NCBI GenBank assembly: GCA_033816765.1
Contig: CM066295.1
Location: 124,001 to 188,000, forward strand
Length of the DNA stretch: 64,000 bases
Direction: 5' to 3'
Source: Nothopassalora personata
Lineage: Eukaryota; Ascomycota; Dothideomycetes; Mycosphaerellales; Mycosphaerellaceae
Of this stretch, positions 11,714 to 20,079 are shown in pieces. The position numbers were made by a program, and so were the translations under genes. Position 1 is the stretch's first letter. Every line of letters begins with the position of its first letter. The notes beneath the pieces were generated by a model. That model saw only the letters and a program-made list of their open reading frames with translations, was not told where the DNA came from and ran no database searches.

Positions 11714-12448
11714 GGTACGACGAAGGTTTTATAAGATCTTTTTAAAACTCTACTCTAGTCTCGCTATTACTCTTATATCCCTACTATACTTATATATCGA
11801 GGTAGGCTTTAATCTATATACTATCTACCTAGCTACTACCGTAGGATTATAGACCCTCTAGACGCTAGCTTAGCTTCTCCTACTAGTCTATAAAAACTCG
11901 GGTAGTCGTTACGTTAAACTTATAAGGATTGTACTATTCTAAGAACGGGACTACCTAGTAGAAGCTATGCTTCTAGAGGTTAATGTACGAAGGCCTTAGC
12001 GTATTAAGTACGGGTAGTATGTCTATATTACGATACCTTTACTCCTATAAGGGTATTTTTACCGCTTCTAGGCCTATCCTTATCTTATTATATAGGCTAA
12101 AGAGAATCCTAATCGATTCTATAATACTATTACCTTCCTAATCTAGAACCGTAGGGGCTTTAGTAATTAGCTACTCCGTAGCGGTAATAGTCTAGTAAGA
12201 GTAGTACTTAACGGGCTATACGGTAGTACTCCTTCTATAGATAACTACGATAAAGTTCTATTTATTGCTAGCGGCGTTAGTGTAGTAGCGCATTTATTAA
12301 CGATCCGCTAATTGCTTAATAGCTATAATAACCGCTCTACCCGTATACGGCGTATTACGCTTCTATAGTGCATCGAGTACTATAGTACGTACGTCGAGCC
12401 GAAAACTTATATCTACGCTAAATCTATTACCTAGAGTAAGAAGCATAG
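11714..12448 (+). pseudogene. Ferric reductase-like pseudogene (C-terminal half)
   Basis: One plus-strand frame, interrupted only by TAG/TAA at expected Gln or Trp codons, reads hydrophobic helices, then a GQYVYITIP-like segment near 12010-12050 followed by an AxPYLI segment (the FAD-binding HPFTI region in ferric reductases, His now Tyr). A GLYGSTPSIDNYDKVLFIASG block follows near 12210-12275, which fits the GPYG and NAD(P)H-binding region of the FRE/NOX-type superfamily. The family moves electrons from cytosolic NADPH across a membrane to ferric iron. The frame is cut by the mini-element; its end continues at 14902. The gene is dead. Confidence 0.7.
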
Positions 12449-12796
12449 TGTTAGGAACCGCTGTACGTTATCACAACTCGGGCTTGGATCTTTGCAGGGA
12501 TGTCTCAATCAGTTATGAAGGTAGTGGTTCCAAACAGTATATGGTGTATACTTAAAATGAGTTGAGCACGAGGCTCCTATCTACTCGTAAAGAAGCGTCG
12601 TCTATATAGTGCCATGTCTTGGCGTGATCTGTCCTGCTCTGCCCTGAGCGAGTCTGATCAACTGATCAAGAGTGATCAGGACCGATCAGTCCTGATCGCT
12701 CTGTCACGTGACTCCCCAGGCATCCATGTCTGCAGCTTCGTCTGGTTTCCTGCTCCGTTGTCCAACCATTTGCACCGATAACACTGTTCCGTAACA
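12449..12796 (-). repeat. 3' LTR of mini-element
   Basis: 348 bp, TG...CA ends, same sequence as 14549-14896. It contains a hairpin (14-bp arms 12669-12682 and 12689-12702, one mismatch) and the palindrome GTCACGTGAC (12704-12713), a site of the kind bound by Cbf1-type bHLH proteins. Confidence 0.95.
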
Positions 12797-12812
12797 TAAT
12801 CCCCCCCTTCAG
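12797..12812 (-). other. Polypurine tract of mini-element
   Basis: On the minus strand a GAAGGGGGGG run lies next to the 3' LTR, the expected primer for plus-strand DNA synthesis. This fixes the element's orientation as minus. Confidence 0.8.
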
Positions 12813-12875
12813 CATTGTTGTCCCCAACAATCCATTTTATAAAGACTTGTGAGTCCTTTCCTTCTCTTGCTAACG

Positions 12876-13448
12876 ATGCCGTCCTCGACTGACCGTCGCA
12901 AGCGCGTTCTGGACGAAATTTCCCGGTCTGGTCTTCCCGCCGAATCCCCCTGCGACTACTGTAATAGTCGCGGCCTTTGTTGCATCATGCTTCCAGACGA
13001 ATCTCGTTCCGCCCGCTGTTCCAACTGCATTTCCCAGGGTCGCAAGTGTGTGAATGCGTCGTGGTCTTCGCTTGACCGCACCAGGGAGCAGGTCTCGAGA
13101 GACCTTGAGGACTCCCTCGACGCTCTGGACAAGAAACAAGAGGAGTTGAGCGCTCTTCTTTCCAAGATCTCGCGTCTCCGTCGCACTCTGAAGCTTGCCG
13201 AAGAGCGCGCTTCGAAGAAGGCGACGTGCCTCCAGGAAGAGTTGTTTCTGGAGGATCAGCAGACCTGGCGCTCGGAGCAATCCGCCATTCTCCGGTCCGA
13301 TCCCGATCTTCCCCTCGAGCCCTTGTCGACCAAGTCCCTGCAGTGGTTGGATACTTTCGATTGGGACTCCCTTCCCGCTGGTTTCCTAGAAACCCCCAGT
13401 GGTGTCCTCCCATCGTGGGTATTCTTGTTCGTTGTGGCCGTGTCGTAG
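12876..13448 (+). CDS. Antisense Zn2Cys6-type zinc cluster/coiled-coil protein (mini-element)
   Basis: A 190-residue open frame on the strand opposite gag. I chose the ATG at 12876; an in-frame GTG at 12849 is not a likely eukaryotic start. Residues 26-58 show C26-X2-C29-X6-C36-X11-C48-X2-C51-X6-C58, the spacing of the fungal Gal4-type binuclear zinc cluster. Residues about 64-125 are Glu/Lys/Leu/Arg-rich and likely coiled coil, the usual dimerisation layout of such DNA-binding proteins. The tail has aromatic and acidic residues and an ETPSG segment. It is tail-to-tail with gag, 75 bp apart, and starts 80 bp from the LTR. The role is unknown; a transcription factor or nucleic-acid-binding accessory protein is inference. 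Confidence 0.75.
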   Translation: MPSSTDRRKRVLDEISRSGLPAESPCDYCNSRGLCCIMLPDESRSARCSNCISQGRKCVNASWSSLDRTREQVSRDLEDSLDALDKKQEELSALLSKISRLRRTLKLAEERASKKATCLQEELFLEDQQTWRSEQSAILRSDPDLPLEPLSTKSLQWLDTFDWDSLPAGFLETPSGVLPSWVFLFVVAVS

Positions 13449-13523
13449 TGTTGACTTCTTTTCCCTAGGTCATCAAATCAAGAAGCCGCTGTTTGATGCC
13501 TTGCTGTCCTCAGGTTGTTTCTG

Positions 13524-14516
13524 CTAGGCAGATTTCGAGAAGAAGTTCTCGCATTCCTGGTATGTATTCTCTTCGCGAATCATTGCGTTGAACTCGCGGC
13601 TAACCATGTTCTTTTTCTTGCAGTTCCTTGCAAAATGGCCTTGCTCGCCACATACGTAGCAGGTGGAACCTTTGCTCTTCAGCCCCCTTCCTGTCCTACG
13701 TTCCGTTACGTCCAATTCCATTGGGTCTCCGTAACCATTAGGGTCCTGACTTCTGGCCTTGAAGCCCCCTCTTCCGCCCGCGGCGGGTCTCTGGTATCCA
13801 GGCTGTACGAATCGGTCGTATCTCAAATCCTGGAGCCTTTCGTCGATCTCCTTTGCTGCCTTGATCATCGCCCCTAGCGTAACAACGCTGGCGTTTCGGG
13901 ATAGTTCGGCTTTGACGTTGTCTTTCAGCCCGAGGTAGAACTGCGATCGCAAAGCTGCGTCGTTCCATTCCAGGTCGGCGGCATATCCTTGGAATTCTGA
14001 GGCGTACAGCGCTACAGAAGTAGTCTGTCGAAGTTGTCGGATATGTCGGTCGGCGTATACCTCCTCATTTGGTATCCCGTATAGATCATCGAGTTTCGTC
14101 TCAAACTCGTCGTAGTCGTGGAAAATTTTTCGAGTTTCCGTTTTCGGTGTTTCTCCCTCGCCCTGGTTGTGTAGCCAGTCCTTGAGGTATGGTCGGAATC
14201 CTCTAGCTGCTTTTCCTCGTAGGAAGGATGCGGCGTACAAGACTTTAGAAGCCTCGCCTTGAAACTGGTGTGCGTTGAAGTGAAGGTACAACTGAACCTG
14301 CAGTTGAAAAGCCTCCAGTTTGTCCTTGGTCCCGTCGAACGTCTCCGGCGTAGACACCTTAGGTGCACGGTGGTGGTCCAATGGGTTCAGCATACCCATA
14401 GGAGTGTTGTTGTTCTTGCTGCTTCCTGTAATCGACATTTCGCTCATTCGTTCCGTGATGCCAGTTGACTGTGGCTGTTGTCGTGACGGACTCCGGGTAG
14501 CGTCTCTCCCAGACAT
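13524..14516 (-). CDS. gag: Gag protein of mini-element
   Basis: 330 residues from the ATG at 14516-14514; the upstream in-frame TTG is ignored. The central part (about 60-230) has the helical pattern of Ty3/Gypsy capsid proteins. A single CCHC zinc knuckle, C-X2-C-X4-H-X4-C, occupies residues 286-299 close to the C-terminus. The segment before it contains PMELDVTER, also present in the Gag at 50555-52849, so the two are related. The protein lacks the long acidic C-terminal half of that Gag, and no pol frame follows. It would form particles that package the element RNA in the cytoplasm. Confidence 0.92.
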   Translation of the reverse strand: MSGRDATRSPSRQQPQSTGITERMSEMSITGSSKNNNTPMGMLNPLDHHRAPKVSTPETFDGTKDKLEAFQLQVQLYLHFNAHQFQGEASKVLYAASFLRGKAARGFRPYLKDWLHNQGEGETPKTETRKIFHDYDEFETKLDDLYGIPNEEVYADRHIRQLRQTTSVALYASEFQGYAADLEWNDAALRSQFYLGLKDNVKAELSRNASVVTLGAMIKAAKEIDERLQDLRYDRFVQPGYQRPAAGGRGGFKARSQDPNGYGDPMELDVTERRTGRGLKSKGSTCYVCGEQGHFARNCKKKNMVSREFNAMIREENTYQECENFFSKSA

Positions 14517-14537
14517 ATGCAAAGGGCCCTGGTGGTG

Positions 14538-14548
14538 GTGCTCAAAGT
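14538..14548 (-). promoter_or_regulatory. Primer-binding site of mini-element (putative self-priming)
   Basis: Directly inside the 5' LTR. On the minus strand it contains TTGAGCAC, complementary to GTGCTCAA of the LTR (plus-strand 14662-14669). No TGG start, so tRNA priming is unlikely. A TATA-like CTATATAG (14702-14709) sits about 35 bp upstream of the LTR segment, which would put the RNA 5' end at the pairing segment, as in Tf1. Confidence 0.6.
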
Positions 14549-14896
14549 TGTTAGGAACCGCTGTACGTTATCACAACTCGGGCTTGGATCTTTGCAGGGA
14601 TGTCTCAATCAGTTATGAAGGTAGTGGTTCCAAACAGTATATGGTGTATACTTAAAATGAGTTGAGCACGAGGCTCCTATCTACTCGTAAAGAAGCGTCG
14701 TCTATATAGTGCCATGTCTTGGCGTGATCTGTCCTGCTCTGCCCTGAGCGAGTCTGATCAACTGATCAAGAGTGATCAGGACCGATCAGTCCTGATCGCT
14801 CTGTCACGTGACTCCCCAGGCATCCATGTCTGCAGCTTCGTCTGGTTTCCTGCTCCGTTGTCCAACCATTTGCACCGATAACACTGTTCCGTAACA
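14549..14896 (-). repeat. 5' LTR of mini-element
   Basis: 348 bp, same sequence as the other LTR by eye. Same hairpin (14769-14802) and GTCACGTGAC palindrome. Followed by the TSD CATAG. Confidence 0.95.
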
Positions 14897-14901
14897 CATA
14901 G

Positions 14902-15046
14902 ATTACATCTTTCCTAAGATTACTATTAAAGCTCGATAGCTAACGCCGTATCCTTATAGTTATAATTAACGCTACTTTAAATGCCGGGGAGTTAAAGAAA
15001 TTACCCGGCTCTAACTCGGACTAAGATCTTAAAGTAAGCGATTAGA
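14902..15046 (+). pseudogene. Ferric reductase-like pseudogene, 3' end
   Basis: After removing the mini-element and one CATAG copy the frame of 11714-12448 continues here, again with TAA/TAG only, until it is cut by chromovirus B at 15047. This is the poorly conserved C-terminal part, and the assignment rests on frame continuity. Confidence 0.5.
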
Positions 15047-15554
15047 TGTTAGGTTTAGTATAACCTAATAATATTATAAGTTAAGAAGATAAGCTTAATC
15101 GGGTTTATTCTCGGGCCGATAGGAAGTCGAGGGAGAGTAATGAAGCAGTAATTGTCTTAGTCTTATAAAGACTTAAGAAACAATATAGTAGAGGTTAGGT
15201 TATAGTGTATTCTAAATAGTAATATTAAACAGTGAGTTAAACGCATTAAAACTATAAGGGATTCTTAGCGTTCCTAAATATAAAGGAAATTATTATTAAT
15301 CTACTCTAATTTATTAATCTACTTTATAGGTTATATAGAGTAATAGATTAATTAGTATCTGTGACGGCCCATGGCCGCATAAGCAGGTGCCCTTACAGTA
15401 TCGTGCTCTATTCTAATCTATTAATCTATCTCGTAGGTCTCGTAGAGCAATAGATTATTCTACGGTAGCTATGCCTTTCTAGCTATAGTTAGGCCTACTT
15501 AACTATAGAGGCTCTAATTAGTCGCTAAGCATTAGCTTAATCTAACCCGTAACA
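15047..15554 (-). repeat. 3' LTR of copy B
   Basis: Starts TGTTAGGTTTAG and ends CCCGTAACA, the reverse complement ends of the intact chromovirus LTR with RIP changes. It contains a 38-bp insertion at 15360-15397. The matching 5' LTR lies beyond the window. Confidence 0.8.
15360..15397. other. 38-bp TG...CA island with 5-bp duplication
   Basis: A GC-richer 38-bp block unlike its surroundings, beginning TGTGACGGCC and ending CCCTTACA, with direct repeats GTATC on both sides (15355-15359 and 15398-15402). These are the marks of LTR-element integration, but the block is far too short for an LTR. It may be a remnant of a solo LTR. Confidence 0.45.
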
Positions 15555-15648
15555 CTATCCCCCTCTTAGCTTAGCTCGCTACGAGCTTAGGTTATAGTCC
15601 TACCGCCTTGTCCCTTCGTTTAGTATTCTCGTTTATGTCTTCCTTAAT

Positions 15649-16209
15649 ATACTAAAGGCTCCTTCTTCCTCGAGTACCTCTCGTCGTCTTAAGTTAGCTA
15701 AAACTATCGACAACTTCGGAGAAATCATAGTGCGGTCCTATCCTAACTATCGGGCGCATTCGCGGGTATATAAGGTGTACGTATTATCGGGGCGGTATAA
15801 TAAGTATATTCGTTAAAACATCCGTTACGATATAAAGGTGTCGCATTCCGAGTTCGATCGCCTTATTAGTAAAAAGAAGAAACTATAGCAGTAGATAAAG
15901 GAAGCCCGCGAGGCTTAAGAGCGTACTCGCGAGGCCCTAAATACTACGTATATAAAGGAAGAACGGTTACGTAGGTAAATAGAGCTCGTAGATTAGAGAG
16001 CTAACGAGGCTATTACTATAGAGTCGGCGAACCTATTAGAGCTAGAGTAGGAGAAGTTAGCTAACTTCTACCTAGCTCCTAACACTTAGAATCTTCTAGT
16101 CGACTAAGGTTATAATGTCTCCTCCGATTTCTAGTTATATAGTCCTCCTTCTCTTCGAGGTTCTTCCGGCGCTAGAAATACTCTATTAGAAGTAACCGGC
16201 AGTTCTTAA
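15649..16209 (+). pseudogene. RIP relic of antisense Zn2Cys6/coiled-coil ORF (copy B)
   Basis: Codon-by-codon counterpart of the open frame at 56204-56764: both span exactly 561 bp. The start ATG has become ATA. All six cluster cysteines are Tyr codons and several Gln codons are TAG/TAA. The spacing X2-X6-X8-X2-X6 is preserved, and the coiled-coil and C-terminal SSDF..LY.P.S segments remain readable. It lies 95 bp inside the LTR and opposite to pol. The equal length shows that damage was by substitution only. Confidence 0.85.
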
Positions 16210-16415
16210 GGTTTCTTTCTAGTTCCTAGGTATTTTCTAATTCGTCGTATCCTTTCTATTTAATAAGGTATCGCTAACTGATTTTTTTGACTTTAAATTC
16301 GTTTTCTACTTCTAGCTCGAAATAGAAGCTTTCCTAGTAGGGTGTTTCGGCGTCTACGGGTTCTAACTTAGAGATATAGAAGACTAGGTAGATTTTTACG
16401 TTAGGTAGTAGCCAC

Positions 16416-16580
16416 AAAGGTATTTTAAAAGCAGGTAGTAGATTACATGTATCTAAGCTAGAATTAAAAGGGCTGCTTATAAAAAGGCTACAGGTAACTA
16501 ATTAATGTCACCTAATTCTTAGCCGCTACTGCCTTAGGTTTAATTAGGCTATAGCGCCGGTACACCCTTAGATCGTAACA
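16416..16580 (-). repeat. 3' LTR of Copia element
   Basis: Matches 61413-61577 with scattered RIP-type differences and equal length. On the minus strand it begins TGTTACGATC next to the polypurine tract. Confidence 0.75.
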
Positions 16581-16589
16581 CACCCCCTT

Positions 16590-17850
16590 AGCTCGTGCGG
16601 CTTATAGGTGAATAAGCTAATCGCATGTAATCGCGTGCACCCTATCCATTACCTATCACCCTACCTACCTACCTATAACGTAAGGCGTCGTTACTATACG
16701 CTTATTAGAGCTCTATTATAAGCTATACAGTAGGGCGCTAAGTTAGCGTTTTAGGTAAGGCTATTATCCTAGCCTTACATCCCTATTTACAATCTTACTA
16801 AGTCCCTCACACTACAGTTAACCTATATAATAGGTTCTAAGCGATGTGATTCTTATCCGGTAGGGTGGCTAAGCTATTCTTATAGTACTAAACGGTAAGG
16901 CGTGCTATCTCCCTACATTTTAACGGACATGTAAGGTTGTAGGTTCGAGTCCTAGGGGTTATTATATCTACTGAATTTATTACTTGGCCTATCGTCCGCT
17001 TTAATGTCCGCTCCATTCTTAATTAAAATCCTAGGTGTTATAGTACGCTGTTACTTCGGTAATTAGGGTGCCTTACTACTATCTAATAACTACGCATATG
17101 TAACTTCGGTTACGGTCTTAGAGAACTCCGCTTCCTACCTTAGGTAGAGATTACCATTTAGCTACGTCCTAGTAGGAACTCTTTTACCTAATAAAAGGTC
17201 TTTATAGCTTATAAAGGCCTTATCTTTCTACTTAGGGTAAGGGTAATCCTATCGACGGTAGTACTATAGGTGCTATATGCCTAGCGGATAGAGATGTTGT
17301 CTCTAAGTAAGGTAAGGACGATAATAGAGGGATTAACGATAATGTTATAGCGTTCGTTATAATATAGTAACGGAGGTAGTAATAGTAATGCTAATGCTAC
17401 TAGTAGTAGGGAAGTTAATAGTGTTTCGGCGCTCGTGATTAGCTACGCCGTTACTAGTACGTATACGCTATATCGCTACTAGTAATAGGGGTGTTTCCGG
17501 TCCTTTTACTATAGGCTAATAGGAGTCCGAGAAACACCTACTAGTAATAGTAGTACTAGGGTAGCGCCGGTAAATAGTAGACGCTTACTCTAGCGGTAGC
17601 GGCGCTAGCGGCGCTAGGCGGTAGTACGGAGCCGGTAGAGGAGATAGTAGTGCCGAACATACTATATAACCTCTACCGGTCTATATTAGTTAGTTAAGGA
17701 AAGAGGAAGGGTTTAGACCTAAAGAGGTGTTTTTATATAGTCCTACTACTAGTTCCTTCCTAATATAGTATAGAAGAATAAAAGGGAAGTCGCGCTTAGT
17801 AGTAGCTAATTACTATGTCGTTCTACATCGCTACTGCGATGCGCCGAGTA
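16590..17850. other. Copia 3' region, no gene; tRNA-like motif
   Basis: RIP-mutated 3' untranslated or C-terminal disordered region, with many AGT/TAG triplets at 17340-17660. A tRNA-like pair of motifs occurs on the plus strand: TGGCTAAG (16866-16873, A-box-like) and GGTTCGAGTCC (16942-16952, B box/T-arm). The spacing is long for a tRNA and no clear cloverleaf was found, so no tRNA gene is called. Confidence 0.4.
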
Positions 17851-19162
17851 GAAGAGTCCTATAGTTAAAGCCTAGTACTAGTAACTGTCGAGAAGAGCTA
17901 CTACTAGTATAGTAGTAGGCCTACGCTTCTTAGGCGTTATTATCACCCCTAAGGTAATGCGGCTAGTGTTAGCATCTATAGTAGGCGCTAAGGAGCGTAG
18001 GTCTACGCCTTCCTTAGCTATGTTAAGCAGCTCTACGAAGTGCCTATACTTTTATAGTAGTAGTAGCTTAGTGAGCCTATCTATAGGCATGTCGTTAGTA
18101 TTAAGATACCGAATCTTGATATCTCCTCGCTAGTTTCTCTAGCGGAGCTAGTAGTAGTAGATGTTAACATAGCGTAGCTTAGTATTAAGCTTTTACCCTT
18201 ACTAGTTAATAAGTCGAATAGTCTAGGTGTTGTTACAGTATAGGTATATATACTAGTTAAACTCGAGATAGATCTCGGCGAAGATACGTTCCTACTAGAT
18301 TAGCTCTAATGCCGCTTATAATAGGCTAAGGAGTTCGGCTTCGGTTAAGGACTTAGTAACAGTAATCTACTTAGATACTTTATAGTCGACTAGTCCGCCG
18401 AAGAGCATAAAGATCTATCCGCTAGAGCTAGTCCTATCGACGTTTATGCCGTAGGAGGCATCTAATGCACCGAAGAACTCATAGTTCTTACCGAGATGTT
18501 TAGGTTAACTATGTAGGCTAGTAATGTACTTACTAGCGCTATACATAAGGTAGAGGTTCTTAGTCTCTAGGAGGTAGCGTAGGCACTAGTCTATAAGCTT
18601 TAGATACGTGTCTATTAGCTTAGTTAGATACTACGAAAGTATTGATAGGGAAAAGGCAATGTCCGGGCGTGTATGTGTTACTACGAAGTTAAGGGATCTA
18701 ATACGTTATTAGTAAGTAAGGATCTTAATAGCTTCTATAACATAGCCTTTAGGCACCGTCTAGTTAAGGTGTTAATCCACTAGCACATTTATCTTACGTG
18801 CGCTAGTAGATATACTAAACTTAGTAGCGAGCTTCTCGATATAGTCCTCCTATAAGGGCTATAGTAGTCTCTTCTACCGATCTCGTGTTACCTTAATTCC
18901 TAGAAACTAGGTAAGATCTCTAAGCTCGTACATCTCGTACTTAGTAAGTAGACGCTTCTTAATGCTAAGTGTATAGTCCTTATGCTTACGGTAATATAGC
19001 ATAACTAGGTCGTCTACATAAAAGAAGAACATAACCTTATTATTATAGTAGATACATTCGGAGTCCGAGAGAGGAACTATTCTAAGGGAGGCTAGCGTCT
19101 CGGTAAGGGAGTTATACTATAATAAAGGGGACTCCTTTAGTCCGTAGAGGGCCTTAACTAGT
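17851..19162 (-). pseudogene. Copia RT end and RNase H relic
   Basis: On the minus strand the sequence reads LVKALYGLKESP, then FYVDDLVMLY near 19000-19030, both hallmarks of Ty1/Copia reverse transcriptase, and on toward the RNase H region. The frame joins 30976 across the inserted 11.8-kb element when one CTAGT copy is removed. TAG stops interrupt it. Confidence 0.8.
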
Positions 19163-19531
19163 AATGTCTACTAACTACCCTATGTAGGCCTGTCCGAGTT
19201 GTGGTGGTGTAGTGCGGCGCTTATGTAAGTAGAGGTATTTGCCGGTCCCGGGACCGTGAAATCAGGTCACGTGACGAGCAGCGTAGTAGCTAGATAAACA
19301 AGAGGATTAGCGGACCTAAACCCCTATACCCTCTACTCGAGAGGTATAAATTGAATTCTTACCTTAATGCTACGCTTACAATACTTAGCTACGTAGTATA
19401 TATCTTAATACCTATACTAGGTCCTACTAGCTTACCTAAATGTCTAATTAAACCTAAATGAAATAGAGGTAAGTTAGACCTAAGGGACCCCCTCTAAACC
19501 TAAGGTTAACATAACCTATTAGTCGTTAATA
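19163..19531 (-). repeat. 3' LTR of left 11.8-kb element
   Basis: 369 bp. Contains GTCACGTGAC (19266-19275) and a diverged form of the CCGGTCCCGGGACCG palindrome. It shares variants with the outer LTR 44279-44647 that the inner LTRs lack. Confidence 0.88.
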
Positions 19532-20079
19532 TATCCTCCCCTATTACGAACCTGTCCTTAGGTTCTAAAGTAGTAAGCCCGGGCATTATAGGTAGCTTAG
19601 TTAGTCGCCGTAAGCTAAGGTAGTCTAGTAGTAGTATAGTAGCTCACTCTACTATTTAGCTTAACATATAAGATGTTAGGCAATCCTACGGCCTACTAGC
19701 GACAGCTTATAAAGGTCGAAAGGATTTCTCTAATAGAGACCGTAATGGTAACGTTAATAATCCGCGACTCTCGCCCGTCGTACTACGTTAACGTATACTA
19801 CGAAACTAGTAAGGGATTAGGTAGCTATGTTAGTATTCATCGAACGGGCTAGATAGTCGGATAATATAAACGCTATTTATAAGATAAGTGAGTGTTAGTA
19901 TTAGTAACCTAATTATTCTAAAGACGAGTCTATCGCGTAGCTAGAAAGTGAGTTAAGGGAAGATAAGTAACTATAAGAAACAAGTAAGATCTAAGGACTA
20001 GAAGCACCCGTACCCGAAGTACTAACTAGAACTAGAGCTAGAACTAGAACTAGAATTAGAACTAGAATTAGAACTAGAA

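Larger units (their letters stand above)
12449..14896 (-). mobile_element. Non-autonomous Gypsy mini-element with gag and antisense zinc-cluster ORF
   Basis: A 2,448-bp element with two 348-bp LTRs that look identical by eye, a perfect TSD CATAG (12444-12448 and 14897-14901) and no RIP damage, so the insertion is recent. On the minus strand it has 5' LTR, gag, polypurine tract and 3' LTR; protease, RT, RNase H and integrase are absent. A second gene runs on the plus strand. It must be mobilised in trans by a relative with pol. Gag and zinc-cluster similarity place it near the chromovirus at 49992-57396, but the LTRs differ, so that copy is a cousin and not an obvious parent. Confidence 0.93.
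15047..16415 (-). mobile_element. Degraded chromovirus copy B, left part
   Basis: Left (3') portion of a RIP-dead chromovirus on the minus strand: 3' LTR (15047-15554), plus-strand zinc-cluster relic, then the chromodomain end of pol (about 16210-16410, an ENEF-like block near 16285). Its sequence is the closest RIP counterpart of the intact chromovirus. It is cut at 16415 by the Copia LTR; pol resumes at 61578 and runs off the window. Compared with copy A, about 0.3 kb is missing at the split. Confidence 0.85.

Noticed and set aside
12870..13413. Minus-strand frames of 76-142 codons opposite the mini-element zinc-cluster gene
   Set aside because: Shadows of the plus-strand frame, with low-complexity Arg/Ser-rich translation and no motif. 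The plus-strand frame has the six-cysteine pattern and a counterpart in other elements.
16866..16960. A functional tRNA gene
   Set aside because: The A and B box motifs are too far apart for a standard tRNA and the acceptor stem halves do not pair by eye.
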